From: Bacteroidales bacterium
GTDB taxonomy: Bacteria > Bacteroidota > Bacteroidia > Bacteroidales > WCHB1-69
Length of the DNA: 42,083 bases
Assembly: GCA_024682995.1 (NCBI GenBank)
Contig: JAIKYR010000129.1
Coordinates: forward strand, 1 to 42,083
Direction of reading: 5' to 3'
The notes under the pieces were generated by a model. That model did no database searches and was not told the origin of the DNA. It worked only from the letters and a program-made list of their open reading frames with translations. Of this stretch, positions 8,575 through 15,718 are shown piece by piece (position 1 is the stretch's first letter; each line of letters starts with the position of its first letter). The position numbers were made by a program, and so were the translations under genes.

Positions 8575-8654
8575 CTGTTCTGATATGTAGATAATTAGAT
8601 ATTGTAAGTACTGATTCCAGCGGTCACGCCGCAAGCAGGCCCTGAAACCGAGTG

Positions 8655-8662
8655 CAAATATA
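8655..8662 (-). promoter_or_regulatory. Promoter -7 element for the SDR-S66-acyltransferase operon
   Basis: TATATTTG on the minus strand, about 80 nt before the SDR ATG. It is divergent from the plus promoter at 8695. Confidence 0.55.
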
Positions 8663-8694
8663 CAAAATATTTGTCTTTTACGTTAGTTTTTTCG

Positions 8695-8702
8695 TACCTT
8701 TG
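8695..8702 (+). promoter_or_regulatory. Promoter -7 element for the amidotransferase-like gene
   Basis: TACCTTTG, with a -33 TTTG at 8670-8673 at 21-nt spacing, close to the full Bacteroidota promoter consensus. The ATG follows at 8723. Confidence 0.65.
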
Positions 8703-8722
8703 CACCCTCAAAAATCATTCTT

Positions 8723-9985
8723 ATGAAGCGGCTTGTTTTCAGTCTCTTTTTCAGCATAATATGCGTTACATCCGCATTTTGCACTCATATTCTCATTCCG
8801 ATGGACATGGGACAAACCAACCATCTCAAAGCATACGGGATAGCTTACTATGCCGTTTCTCATCAGGTGGACATGAGTTGGCTGCTCAACTACCGGGGAG
8901 GCAGTTTCATGTGCCAATACAATTCGGACATTGAAAACGAGTGTTCCATCCGAGGGGTCTCGTATCAGGTTATTGCAGATATCCAGGCCCAGCAGATTTT
9001 GAGCGAAATTGCGGCCGTGGAGAACAATATGAATGAAATCCGGTTGACAAAAGAGCCCAAAATCGCCGTCTATTCCCCTAAAAACAAACTTCCTTGGGAT
9101 GATGCCGTCACATTGGTCCTAACTTACGCGGAAATTCCGTACACGGTTATTTATGATGAAGAGGTTATCAAAGGGGAACTCCCCAAATATGACTGGCTGC
9201 ATTTGCATCATGAGGATTTTACAGGACAATACGGGAAATTCTGGGCCAATTACAGGAATGCCAAATGGTATCAGGATGATGTGAAGGAGAATGAAGAGCG
9301 GGCCGCACAGTTGGGTTTCGCCAAGGTCTCGCAAATGAAGCTGGCCGTGGCTAAAGGCATCCGGGATTTCGTGGCCGGTGGCGGATACCTCTTCGCCATG
9401 TGCTCCGGCCCTGACAGCTACGACATCGCCTTGGCTGCCGAAGGTGTGGATATCTGCGATGTTATGTTCGACGGCGATCCCATGGACCCGCAGGCGCAAA
9501 GCAAATTGAACTACGATAATTGTTTCGCCTTCACCAACTTCAAAATAGAGACAAATCCTTATGTCTATGAGGTGTCCGATATTGATGTCAGCCCAACCTT
9601 GCATATGACCAACAAATCCAGCGACTATTTCACCCTGTTTGAACTTTCCGCCAAATGGTATCCCGTGCCCACCATGCTCTGCCAGAACCACTTGACAGTC
9701 ATCCCTGGTTTCATGGGGCAGACGACGGCCTTTCGGAAAGAACTTATCAAGCCCACCGTTACCATCATGGGGGAAACGCAGCTTTTCAATGAGGCACGCT
9801 ACATACATGGCGAATACGGGAAAGGTACCTGGACATTCTATTCGGGCCACGATCCCGAGGATTACCAGCATCTGGTGAACGATCCGCCAACCGAGCTGGA
9901 CCTGTTTCCCAACTCGGCGGGTTACCGGCTCATATTAAACAATGTGTTGTTCCCCGCTGCAAAAAAACAGCAGCAAAAGACATAA
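8723..9985 (+). CDS. Secreted protein of the 'asparagine synthetase B' misnamed family, amidotransferase-like fold
   Basis: A 420-residue protein with a clear signal peptide (residues 1 to about 20). The mature start 'ILIPMDMGQTNHLKAYGIAY', then 'WLLNYRGGSF' and 'GVSYQVI', matches a Bacteroidota family that databases label asparagine synthetase B, as I remember it. It lacks the ATP-pyrophosphatase domain of real AsnB. 'KIAVYSPKN' and 'DFVAGGGYLFAMCSGPDSYDIALAA' resemble a class I glutamine-amidotransferase/ThuA-like alpha-beta fold; the Cys in 'AMCSG' could be a nucleophile-elbow residue. It is exported, so cytoplasmic asparagine synthesis is unlikely. It has its own promoter and a strong terminator and is probably transcribed alone. 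True function unknown. Confidence 0.7.
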   Translation: MKRLVFSLFFSIICVTSAFCTHILIPMDMGQTNHLKAYGIAYYAVSHQVDMSWLLNYRGGSFMCQYNSDIENECSIRGVSYQVIADIQAQQILSEIAAVENNMNEIRLTKEPKIAVYSPKNKLPWDDAVTLVLTYAEIPYTVIYDEEVIKGELPKYDWLHLHHEDFTGQYGKFWANYRNAKWYQDDVKENEERAAQLGFAKVSQMKLAVAKGIRDFVAGGGYLFAMCSGPDSYDIALAAEGVDICDVMFDGDPMDPQAQSKLNYDNCFAFTNFKIETNPYVYEVSDIDVSPTLHMTNKSSDYFTLFELSAKWYPVPTMLCQNHLTVIPGFMGQTTAFRKELIKPTVTIMGETQLFNEARYIHGEYGKGTWTFYSGHDPEDYQHLVNDPPTELDLFPNSAGYRLILNNVLFPAAKKQQQKT

Positions 9986-9991
9986 TAAGGA

Positions 9992-10029
9992 AACAGACAT
10001 TAGATAATACCTAATGTCTGTTTTATTTT
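9992..10029 (+). terminator. Rho-independent terminator, overlapping the 3' end of udk
   Basis: A 12-bp perfect stem, AACAGACATTAG with CTAATGTCTGTT, and a 7-nt loop, followed by a T-rich run on the plus strand. One arm and the loop are also the last codons of udk on the other strand. The minus-strand side lacks a good T run. Confidence 0.85.
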
Positions 10030-10614
10030 AGAGGTAAGAATATCGATTCCCTTTTCATTTTGGGCGCCCACAGGAATAATGATATCCGCTGAGCGTTTGG
10101 ACGGCTCGATGAAGAGCTCGTGCATGGGCTTTACAAAATGTTGGTAATGGACGATTGATTTGTCCAATCCACGTCCACGCTCATTCACGTCCCGTTGGAT
10201 GATACGAATCAAGCGCTCATCCGCATCCGTATCCACAAACACTTTTAGGTCGAGAACATCCCGGAGGGCTTTGTCAGTGAAAATCAAAATGCCCTCCACA
10301 ATCAGCACATCACAGGGATTGACGGGGATTGTGTCTTTGCCGCGTGCGCAGGTGACATACGAGTAGGTGGGCATCTCTACGGGAATACCTGCTTTCAGTT
10401 TGGCAATATGGTCCACCAGCAGGGTCCATTCAATGGCCGACGGGTGGTCGAAGTTGATCTTCTCCTTTTCCTCTTGGGGCAGATGACCGTTGTCTTTGTA
10501 GTATGCGTCCTGGGAAAGCACGCTGACCTGCTCTTTGGGCAGGCTTTGGATGATTTTCTTTACCACCGATGTTTTGCCGGATCCGGATCCGCCGGCGATT
10601 CCAATTACGAGCAT
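10000..10614 (-). CDS. udk: Uridine kinase
   Basis: A 204-residue P-loop kinase. The Walker A motif GIAGGSGSGKTS starts at residue 5. 'SQDAYYKD', 'NFDHPSAIEW', 'PTYSYVTCAR' and 'VDTDADERLIRIIQRDVNERGR' are the usual uridine kinase blocks. It phosphorylates uridine and cytidine to UMP and CMP in pyrimidine salvage in the cytoplasm. Length is typical. A TATCTTTG promoter is at 10641-10648. Its neighbours are not pyrimidine genes. The end of the frame overlaps the terminator of the convergent gene, which may constrain its last codons. Confidence 0.95.
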   Translation of the reverse strand: MLVIGIAGGSGSGKTSVVKKIIQSLPKEQVSVLSQDAYYKDNGHLPQEEKEKINFDHPSAIEWTLLVDHIAKLKAGIPVEMPTYSYVTCARGKDTIPVNPCDVLIVEGILIFTDKALRDVLDLKVFVDTDADERLIRIIQRDVNERGRGLDKSIVHYQHFVKPMHELFIEPSKRSADIIIPVGAQNEKGIDILTSKIKQTLGII

Positions 10615-10640
10615 AATGTTTGTGTTTTAAAATGCGAACG

Positions 10641-10648
10641 CAAAGATA
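10641..10648 (-). promoter_or_regulatory. Promoter -7 element for udk
   Basis: TATCTTTG on the minus strand, 26 nt before the udk ATG, downstream of the tRNA-Gln terminator. Confidence 0.6.
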
Positions 10649-10670
10649 CTATTTTTCGGTTATGGGAATA

Positions 10671-10700
10671 AAAAAAAATCACGCCGAAAGCGTGATTTTT
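10671..10700 (-). terminator. Terminator downstream of tRNA-Gln
   Basis: The stem AATCACGC / GCGTGATT with a 5-nt loop is flanked by A runs on the left and T runs on the right, so it can work in both directions. For the minus-strand tRNA it is followed by about eight U. Confidence 0.8.
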
Positions 10701-10704
10701 ATTG

Positions 10705-10775
10705 TTGCCCCGATAGGACTCGAACCCATACAAACAGAACCAGAATCTGCTGTGCTACCATTACACCACAGGGCA
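10705..10775 (-). tRNA. tRNA-Gln, anticodon CTG
   Basis: I folded this by hand. Acceptor stem TGCCCTG / CGGGGCA with discriminator A; D arm GTGT..GCAC; anticodon stem GCAGA / TCTGT with loop TTCTGGT giving anticodon CTG (reads CAG); T arm ATGGG TTCGAGT CCTAT. All stems pair with a few G-T pairs. 3' CCA is not encoded. The promoter is at 10790-10797 and the terminator at 10671-10700, so it is a stand-alone tRNA transcript. Confidence 0.93.
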
Positions 10776-10780
10776 AAAGT

Positions 10781-10827
10781 TTGAGCGCGCAAAGATATAC
10801 TTTTTTTCATATACCAAGCGCGCTCAA
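10781..10827. repeat. 10-bp perfect inverted repeat enclosing the tRNA promoter
   Basis: The arms TTGAGCGCGC (10781-10790) and GCGCGCTCAA (10818-10827) are exact reverse complements 27 nt apart. The tRNA-Gln -7 element TATCTTTG (minus strand, 10790-10797) begins at the end of the first arm. It could be a protein-binding site or, in RNA read through from 10841, a long-loop hairpin. Confidence 0.7.
10790..10797 (-). promoter_or_regulatory. Promoter -7 element for tRNA-Gln
   Basis: TATCTTTG on the minus strand, 14 nt upstream of the mature tRNA 5' end. It overlaps the inner edge of the 10-bp inverted repeat. Confidence 0.65.
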
Positions 10828-10840
10828 GTAATTTTTTTTT

Positions 10841-12040
10841 CTAACTTACGAAAATCACTTCATACCAGATATACCCACTCACTATAACTTCCTTATAATA
10901 AACGTTATCCACTTTGTAGTAAACGTTTCCGTCCAGAACGATTTCCTCATAATTGCTCGGAAGTTCAGCCACGCGGGCACCAATCGGAGGGTTCACAACC
11001 ACGTAATCTTTCTGTCTCGGGGTGTAAAATGTGCCATCATCGTAGTAGTAAGTCACATTTCTGTAAACGACCACCACAGGTCTCCAGGTGTGGAAGATGG
11101 AGTGTGCGATGACAGCTCCTACAGGCGGGCGGCAGATGATATAGTATCCGTTGATGTAGCGGCAATAAACACTATTGTAGAAGTAGTAGGGGACACCGTG
11201 ATAGTAAACGGGGCGGATACCGTGAGGAACGTGCATGTGGTGACCGAAAGAGTGGTGGTTCGGGTGTACATAGGGCGCGGCGAGCGGAGCGTGGTGTCTG
11301 GGAGCCGGTTTGCCGTCAGGGCTGGGTGCAACACCTTGACCTGAGGGGCGACCGCCTTCATAACGGGAGGATGCTGGCTGAGGAGTTGCTTGACCTGTGG
11401 AAGTATATCCACGTTTGGCTTCTGACGAACTGACCGTGGCCGTTGCCGTTGCCGGTGTTGACACGCGAGAATCTACAGTTCTATTGCTGACAGCGGCAGA
11501 TGTCGTTGGACGACTTGTCGCAGAAGAGGCAGGTTTTGCAACCTCGGACGAGGCAGGTCTGGCTGTCGTTGAGGAAGCCGGTTTTACCGTTGTTGAGGAG
11601 GCCGGACGAGACACGCTTGATGAGGTGTTCGTGCGGGTGGCACTCGGGGTTACGGTAGAGGAGCTGCTCGTGGAAGCCGGGCGTGCTGCCGCAGGCGTGG
11701 AGCTGTTCCGGGAGGCCGGCGTAACCGAGGAAGAGGTAGCCGGACGGGACACGGACGACGGTGCGGAAGTCCTGGATGAAGCGCTCGACGACGTGGATGC
11801 CGGTCTGCTCACCGTGCTTGAAGAAGTCGGTCTCGGTGTTGTCTGTGCCTTTTGGTAACTGCTGTTGGCTCTGCTCATCTGCGCGTCACCTTTCCGGACC
11901 TGACGATCCACCGGACTGCTGACAGTGGTTGCGGGCTTGCTGCTCGGTGCAGAAGCTCTGGATGTGGGCTGTGCCATAACTGAAGAAACGGCCAAACTGC
12001 CCATCCATAAAAGGCTGATTAACAAAACTGACTTTTTCAT
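10841..12040 (-). CDS. Exported Ser/Thr/Pro/Ala-rich protein with C-terminal DUF6515-like domain
   Basis: A 399-residue protein. Residues 1-23 form a signal peptide (MKKSVLL.. ..VMAQ). Residues 25 to about 245 are low complexity, built from Ser, Thr, Pro, Ala and Arg with loose repeats such as 'SRPASS' and 'KPASST'. They probably form an extended, disordered linker. The C-terminal 150 residues are Tyr/His/Val-rich. The tail ('PPIGARVAELP', 'DGNVYYKVDNVYYKE') resembles the DUF6515 family of Bacteroidota, whose function is unknown. The linker could hold the globular part away from the membrane or tether it in the periplasm. The C10 peptidase gene lies 80 nt upstream; only a weak promoter-like TAACTTTT separates them, so shared transcription is possible. 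Confidence 0.7.
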   Translation of the reverse strand: MKKSVLLISLLWMGSLAVSSVMAQPTSRASAPSSKPATTVSSPVDRQVRKGDAQMSRANSSYQKAQTTPRPTSSSTVSRPASTSSSASSRTSAPSSVSRPATSSSVTPASRNSSTPAAARPASTSSSSTVTPSATRTNTSSSVSRPASSTTVKPASSTTARPASSEVAKPASSATSRPTTSAAVSNRTVDSRVSTPATATATVSSSEAKRGYTSTGQATPQPASSRYEGGRPSGQGVAPSPDGKPAPRHHAPLAAPYVHPNHHSFGHHMHVPHGIRPVYYHGVPYYFYNSVYCRYINGYYIICRPPVGAVIAHSIFHTWRPVVVVYRNVTYYYDDGTFYTPRQKDYVVVNPPIGARVAELPSNYEEIVLDGNVYYKVDNVYYKEVIVSGYIWYEVIFVS

Positions 12041-12120
12041 GATAATGTGATTTTAAAAGTTAGTGAAAACGACAGGTAAGACGAGAAAAGCAATCCGATG
12101 TTTAAGGCACCTGAAAAAAA

Positions 12121-14217
12121 TTATCGTTCCACGACAATTTTTCTACGAAAAACATTCTTGTCATCATATACCTTTAATATATATATGCCTGATGGAAGGG
12201 AAGAAACATCCATAATACAATCCGCGCCAGAATCTGTCATCATCTTGCGGACAAGTTTTCCAGATAGGTCATACAGTTGAATATCCGTCTTTTTCGAGCA
12301 AGAAGGCATAGAAATATGCAACTGGTTGGAGACGGGATTCGGATATATGGTTACATCATTTCCTTGGGGGTCCTGTATGGAGGAAACAACGCTGTCGGTA
12401 ATCCACGAAAGCGTGAATCCGCCCGCATTCAGATAGTTGTCGGTCTCGAGTATTATCAGAATCTTATTGGTGTTTATAGTAAGTGGTTCCGGAATCTGAT
12501 TCCCCGAATAGTTGGCCACCAGCCTGTTGCTTTGCGATTGGACATCATAGATAAAAAGATTGTCGTTGGGGTGGATATCCATTTCGGGAAAAGAGAGGAT
12601 GATGTATTGGGCATGGCTGGGCCAGAGTCTCCAAATACAATAACTGTTGGGCAGGTAGTTCAAAGTGCCGCTACCATCTGTGATTGTGCCCTGATGTGTT
12701 CTGTGCAATTCGTAACTGCAATAATAGGTAAGACTTGTCACCTCATACGAAAAGCGCCATCCTTGTCCGGTTCCCGATTCGTTGGTGTTGAACGTGACAT
12801 ACAGTGTATCCGTTTGAAACGTGTAATTCAACTGCGAAGGCAGCTGACCGGAAAAGGATTTCAGAAGATGTCCGTTTGACGGATGACCGTTCCAGAAGGA
12901 GAGCGTATCCTGTCCATCTTCCGTATCCATCCTCTGCAGGGAGATACTGATGTAATCCGCGTAGTCATCTGTGATTGCCATCATGCAATGGGTGTTGTTC
13001 TGGTAATGCGATGGACCGCTTCCGTCTTCGATGGTCCCTTTGGAGGATTTTATGATTTTATCTGTACAATAATAGGGATAATTAGCATCGCCCGGGTAGC
13101 AGTTGACAATCATCTGCTGGCTGTGATGGAAGCCGCCGACAGCTGTGGAACTTTCTGAGGAACTCAACGCATAATAGCCGTTAGACGATCCGCCCCAGCC
13201 GAAATTGAAATGGAAAAGGTTGTTTTCATCATATCCGTCGCACACGAAAGCGTGACCACCCTCATCTCCATGTCCTGAATAGTAAACAGGTCGGCGATTA
13301 TTCAGTTCGGTTTTCAGCATTTGTTTCCACTGGGAGTTAGAATAGTTGTATCGTCCTACGATGGAAGCGTTGGGGCTGTACCCGAAATAGGTCTGCATGG
13401 CTCCTGGCACATCGTGGGAATAGGCACCGGATCCAGATGAGCCATACATCATATTCACGGATGTTGCGCAATGGAAAATCAGCTTGGCCACTTCATCATT
13501 CGGGCCGGTGAGAACATCTTCCATTGCTTCGTAGCAATAGTTCTGTTGGCCGAAATTCACATAAAAATCGCCATAATCCGTATAGTTCGTATGGCTGCCA
13601 GTGCCATGGGCGGGATAGCGGTAATAATACATGATCATAGCCATAGCTACGGCCACGCATCCATTGGGTGTCCGGCGATCATACGCCGCCGGCACACTGT
13701 CATCCTCTGGGGAATATTTGTTGTAGTACTTTGTCTGATTCCATTCGGCTGTCAGAAGGGGTGAAACGACAGCACTGTCGCCTTTTATGGCTTTGCCGTT
13801 TTTGAGGGTATTCCAGTCCGGATGGATGGAACGATCAGGGTTGTTTCGGACAAAGGCTATTTCTTTGGCATATTGGTTCAGCCAGTCGCGGGCGGCGGGG
13901 GGCATGTCGTCCAAATCCATCTGTTCGTCCAGTGAATAGGCCAGTACCGGGCTGACGGCATCATCTGCGGCCAGCACCATAAATCCCTTGTCGAAGTTTG
14001 TGATCAGCAAAACGGTATCCTCCCCATTTTTGTAGAATGAAGCGGAACACACTGACACATCCCGTGTGCCAGGCATGTGACCGTTCAATTTTTGGAGAAA
14101 AGCTTTTTTCGATAGAGTAATCAGAGAATCGGGAGCGACAGGAGCGGCATTTGTCACGAAAGAGGCTAAAAAGAGACAAACGACCAGCAGCCAGTATCTG
14201 TTACAAAATCGGATCAT
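12121..14217 (-). CDS. C10 family cysteine peptidase (streptopain-like), T9SS cargo
   Basis: A 698-residue secreted peptidase. The signal peptide is within residues 1-24. An inhibitory propeptide follows, with 'NFDKGFMVLAADDAVSPVLAYS'. The catalytic Cys is residue 187 in 'PNGCVAVAMAM' and the His is residue 322 in 'GGHAFVCDGYD'; 'FNFGWGG' follows. Two CUB-like beta domains each begin near 'YC..' with 'GTI.DGSG'. A T9SS type A sorting domain ends the protein ('IYPNPVSNQLHIS', 'LPSGIYILKVYDD'). It should cross the outer membrane through T9SS and act outside the cell. The start is set by a strong AAAAGGAGG ribosome site (14227-14235) 9 nt before this ATG; an ATG at 14238 lies upstream of that site. 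It overlaps the upstream four-helix gene by 17 nt. Confidence 0.92.
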   Translation of the reverse strand: MIRFCNRYWLLVVCLFLASFVTNAAPVAPDSLITLSKKAFLQKLNGHMPGTRDVSVCSASFYKNGEDTVLLITNFDKGFMVLAADDAVSPVLAYSLDEQMDLDDMPPAARDWLNQYAKEIAFVRNNPDRSIHPDWNTLKNGKAIKGDSAVVSPLLTAEWNQTKYYNKYSPEDDSVPAAYDRRTPNGCVAVAMAMIMYYYRYPAHGTGSHTNYTDYGDFYVNFGQQNYCYEAMEDVLTGPNDEVAKLIFHCATSVNMMYGSSGSGAYSHDVPGAMQTYFGYSPNASIVGRYNYSNSQWKQMLKTELNNRRPVYYSGHGDEGGHAFVCDGYDENNLFHFNFGWGGSSNGYYALSSSESSTAVGGFHHSQQMIVNCYPGDANYPYYCTDKIIKSSKGTIEDGSGPSHYQNNTHCMMAITDDYADYISISLQRMDTEDGQDTLSFWNGHPSNGHLLKSFSGQLPSQLNYTFQTDTLYVTFNTNESGTGQGWRFSYEVTSLTYYCSYELHRTHQGTITDGSGTLNYLPNSYCIWRLWPSHAQYIILSFPEMDIHPNDNLFIYDVQSQSNRLVANYSGNQIPEPLTINTNKILIILETDNYLNAGGFTLSWITDSVVSSIQDPQGNDVTIYPNPVSNQLHISMPSCSKKTDIQLYDLSGKLVRKMMTDSGADCIMDVSSLPSGIYILKVYDDKNVFRRKIVVER

Positions 14218-14644
14218 CGAAGTCGTCCTCCTTTTCATCGCGGATTATACTGTTCGAGCTTCTCTGCAGGGATGCGATCAGCGATCCGACCATTTTGGTT
14301 AATTCCATCAGTTGGTTACGGGAATATTCCTTAGCGTCATCCGAGAAGACACCCAGCTTGTAGGCGATCTCGGTGAAGACGACACATTCGCGTACGGAAC
14401 TTTTGGCCATTTTAAGATAATACAGGAACTGGGTCTTATTACGGGAAGAACCCTCTGCCATATTCAAGGCAATACTCTGCGCTGATTTCAGGAAGGAATC
14501 CCGCAGAACATTCTTACAGTCGGCAACTTCCAAAATGAAACCTGCTGTCTCCTGATAGAGCCAGGTTATATAGTCTGTTGCTTTGGCATAAATCCTCAAG
14601 TCCTCAAACCTGAAAAAGCTCACATTGTTGTCTTGGTCATTCAT
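14201..14644 (-). CDS. Four-helix-bundle protein, 23S rRNA intervening-sequence (S23) type
   Basis: A 147-residue protein with 'FRFEDLRIYAKATDY', 'SFLKSAQSIALNMAEGSSRN' and 'FLYYLKMAKSSVRECVVFTEIAYKLG'. These blocks define the S23/four-helix-bundle family (TIGR02436/PF05635), first found inside rRNA intervening sequences but common as free genes in Bacteroidota. Function unknown. The promoter TATCTTTG at 14672-14679 and ATG at 14644 set the start; an earlier TTG lies inside the promoter element. Its stop codon lies inside the start of the C10 peptidase gene, so the two are probably translated from one message. Confidence 0.88.
   Translation of the reverse strand: MNDQDNNVSFFRFEDLRIYAKATDYITWLYQETAGFILEVADCKNVLRDSFLKSAQSIALNMAEGSSRNKTQFLYYLKMAKSSVRECVVFTEIAYKLGVFSDDAKEYSRNQLMELTKMVGSLIASLQRSSNSIIRDEKEDDFDDPIL
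14227..14235 (-). promoter_or_regulatory. Strong Shine-Dalgarno site for the C10 peptidase
   Basis: AAAAGGAGG on the minus strand, 9 nt before the ATG at 14217. It is unusual in this window, where most genes lack a clear ribosome site. It decides the start of the peptidase and sits inside the upstream coding frame. Confidence 0.75.
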
Positions 14645-14671
14645 AACATTAATTTTAATTAAGAGTGGGGA

Positions 14672-14679
14672 CAAAGATA
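14672..14679 (-). promoter_or_regulatory. Promoter -7 element for the four-helix/C10 operon
   Basis: TATCTTTG on the minus strand, 27 nt before the ATG at 14644. Confidence 0.65.
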
Positions 14680-14770
14680 AATTTTTTTTTAAAACAACAC
14701 CATTTCATATTATTTTTATTTTCACATTGACTATTCTTTGAATTGATGAAGCAAAGAGCGCATTTTTTTG

Positions 14771-14778
14771 TATTTTTG
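14771..14778 (+). promoter_or_regulatory. Promoter -7 element for the M23-phoH-lpxK-punA operon
   Basis: TATTTTTG, 21 nt before the ATG at 14800. An in-frame ATG at 14743 lies upstream of this element and so should not be in the message, which fixes the start at 14800. Confidence 0.65.
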
Positions 14779-14799
14779 CGCCCAAAAAAAAAATCTCGG

Positions 14800-15717
14800 A
14801 TGGGCAAATTTCAAAAATTTAAGAAGTTTTGGAGCGTTATTGTGAGCGAATGGAAGACCCGCTACCGGTTGGTCTTCTCCAATGAGGAGACCCATGAGCA
14901 GAGTTTTGTCATCAAGAAGATTACGATTCAGAAGATGGCTGTTTTCATCATATTAGCTTCCGTTGTGCTCATCCTGCTGACGACGGTCTTCATTGCGCTT
15001 ACGCCTTTGCGCATGTACATTCCTGGCTACACCACCCAGAAGGATTACAAGTTATACAAGCAGACAGCCGCACGGGTGGACTCGATGAGCCGCATCATCC
15101 AGTATAACCAGGAATATATCGAGCATTTGTCCAAGATGTTTGCCGGGGATGTGCCCACGATTGGAGAGATGGACAAGGATGCCCAAACCTCTCCGCAGAC
15201 CCACAGTGCCGAGCGTGACAAGAAGCGGATAGCCGAGACGGAATCCATTGAAAAGGAGGCAAAACGGATATTGGGGCGCATCCGGAAAGATGACGGTGGC
15301 GGAAGCGACAACGTTCCAGGCATCGCTCAGGCCAAGATCACAAACCTGTCCTTATACCCGCCGGCCATCGGATCCGTGGTCCAAGTGTTTGACGCCACGC
15401 GCAAACACTATGGGATTGACATCCTTTCCGGGCAGAACAGTGTCGTAGCTTGCATCGCTGACGGGGTGGTTGTTTATTCCGGGTTCACGGCAGATGACGG
15501 CTATACCATCATCGTCCAGCATCCGGGCAATCTGGTTTCCATTTACAAGCGTAACGCAGCCCTGATGAAGAAGACGGGAGCGCGTGTCCGTGCTGGTGAA
15601 GGCATCGCCAAGCTCGGCAACAGTGGCTCTTCCGAAGGGAAAACCTATCATTTGCATTTCGAATTGTGGTACAACGGCTTTCCCATTAATCCCTTAAATT
15701 ATTTAACTATTGAATGA
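14800..15717 (+). CDS. Membrane-anchored M23 (LytM-type) metallopeptidase
   Basis: A 305-residue protein. Residues 1-50 are basic and cytoplasmic. One membrane segment ('MAVFIILASVVLILLTTVFIAL', given here only as a landmark) follows near residues 48-68. The periplasmic part begins with a charged, helix-rich stretch. The C-terminal LytM domain has the zinc-ligand motifs 'HYGID' (His and Asp) and 'HLHFE' (HxH), so it looks active. M23 enzymes cut peptide cross-links in peptidoglycan for growth or division; family members with this layout are common in Bacteroidota. phoH starts 1 nt after its stop codon, so it heads a four-gene transcript. Confidence 0.9.
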   Translation: MGKFQKFKKFWSVIVSEWKTRYRLVFSNEETHEQSFVIKKITIQKMAVFIILASVVLILLTTVFIALTPLRMYIPGYTTQKDYKLYKQTAARVDSMSRIIQYNQEYIEHLSKMFAGDVPTIGEMDKDAQTSPQTHSAERDKKRIAETESIEKEAKRILGRIRKDDGGGSDNVPGIAQAKITNLSLYPPAIGSVVQVFDATRKHYGIDILSGQNSVVACIADGVVVYSGFTADDGYTIIVQHPGNLVSIYKRNAALMKKTGARVRAGEGIAKLGNSGSSEGKTYHLHFELWYNGFPINPLNYLTIE

Positions 15718-15718
15718 T

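Noticed and set aside
11397-11858. Plus-strand frame with Val/Glu/Ala repeats
   Set aside because: It is the antisense reading of the Ser/Thr/Pro/Ala stalk of the DUF6515-like protein.
14743-14799. Upstream start for the M23 peptidase
   Set aside because: It lies before the TATTTTTG promoter element at 14771, so it should not be transcribed with the gene.
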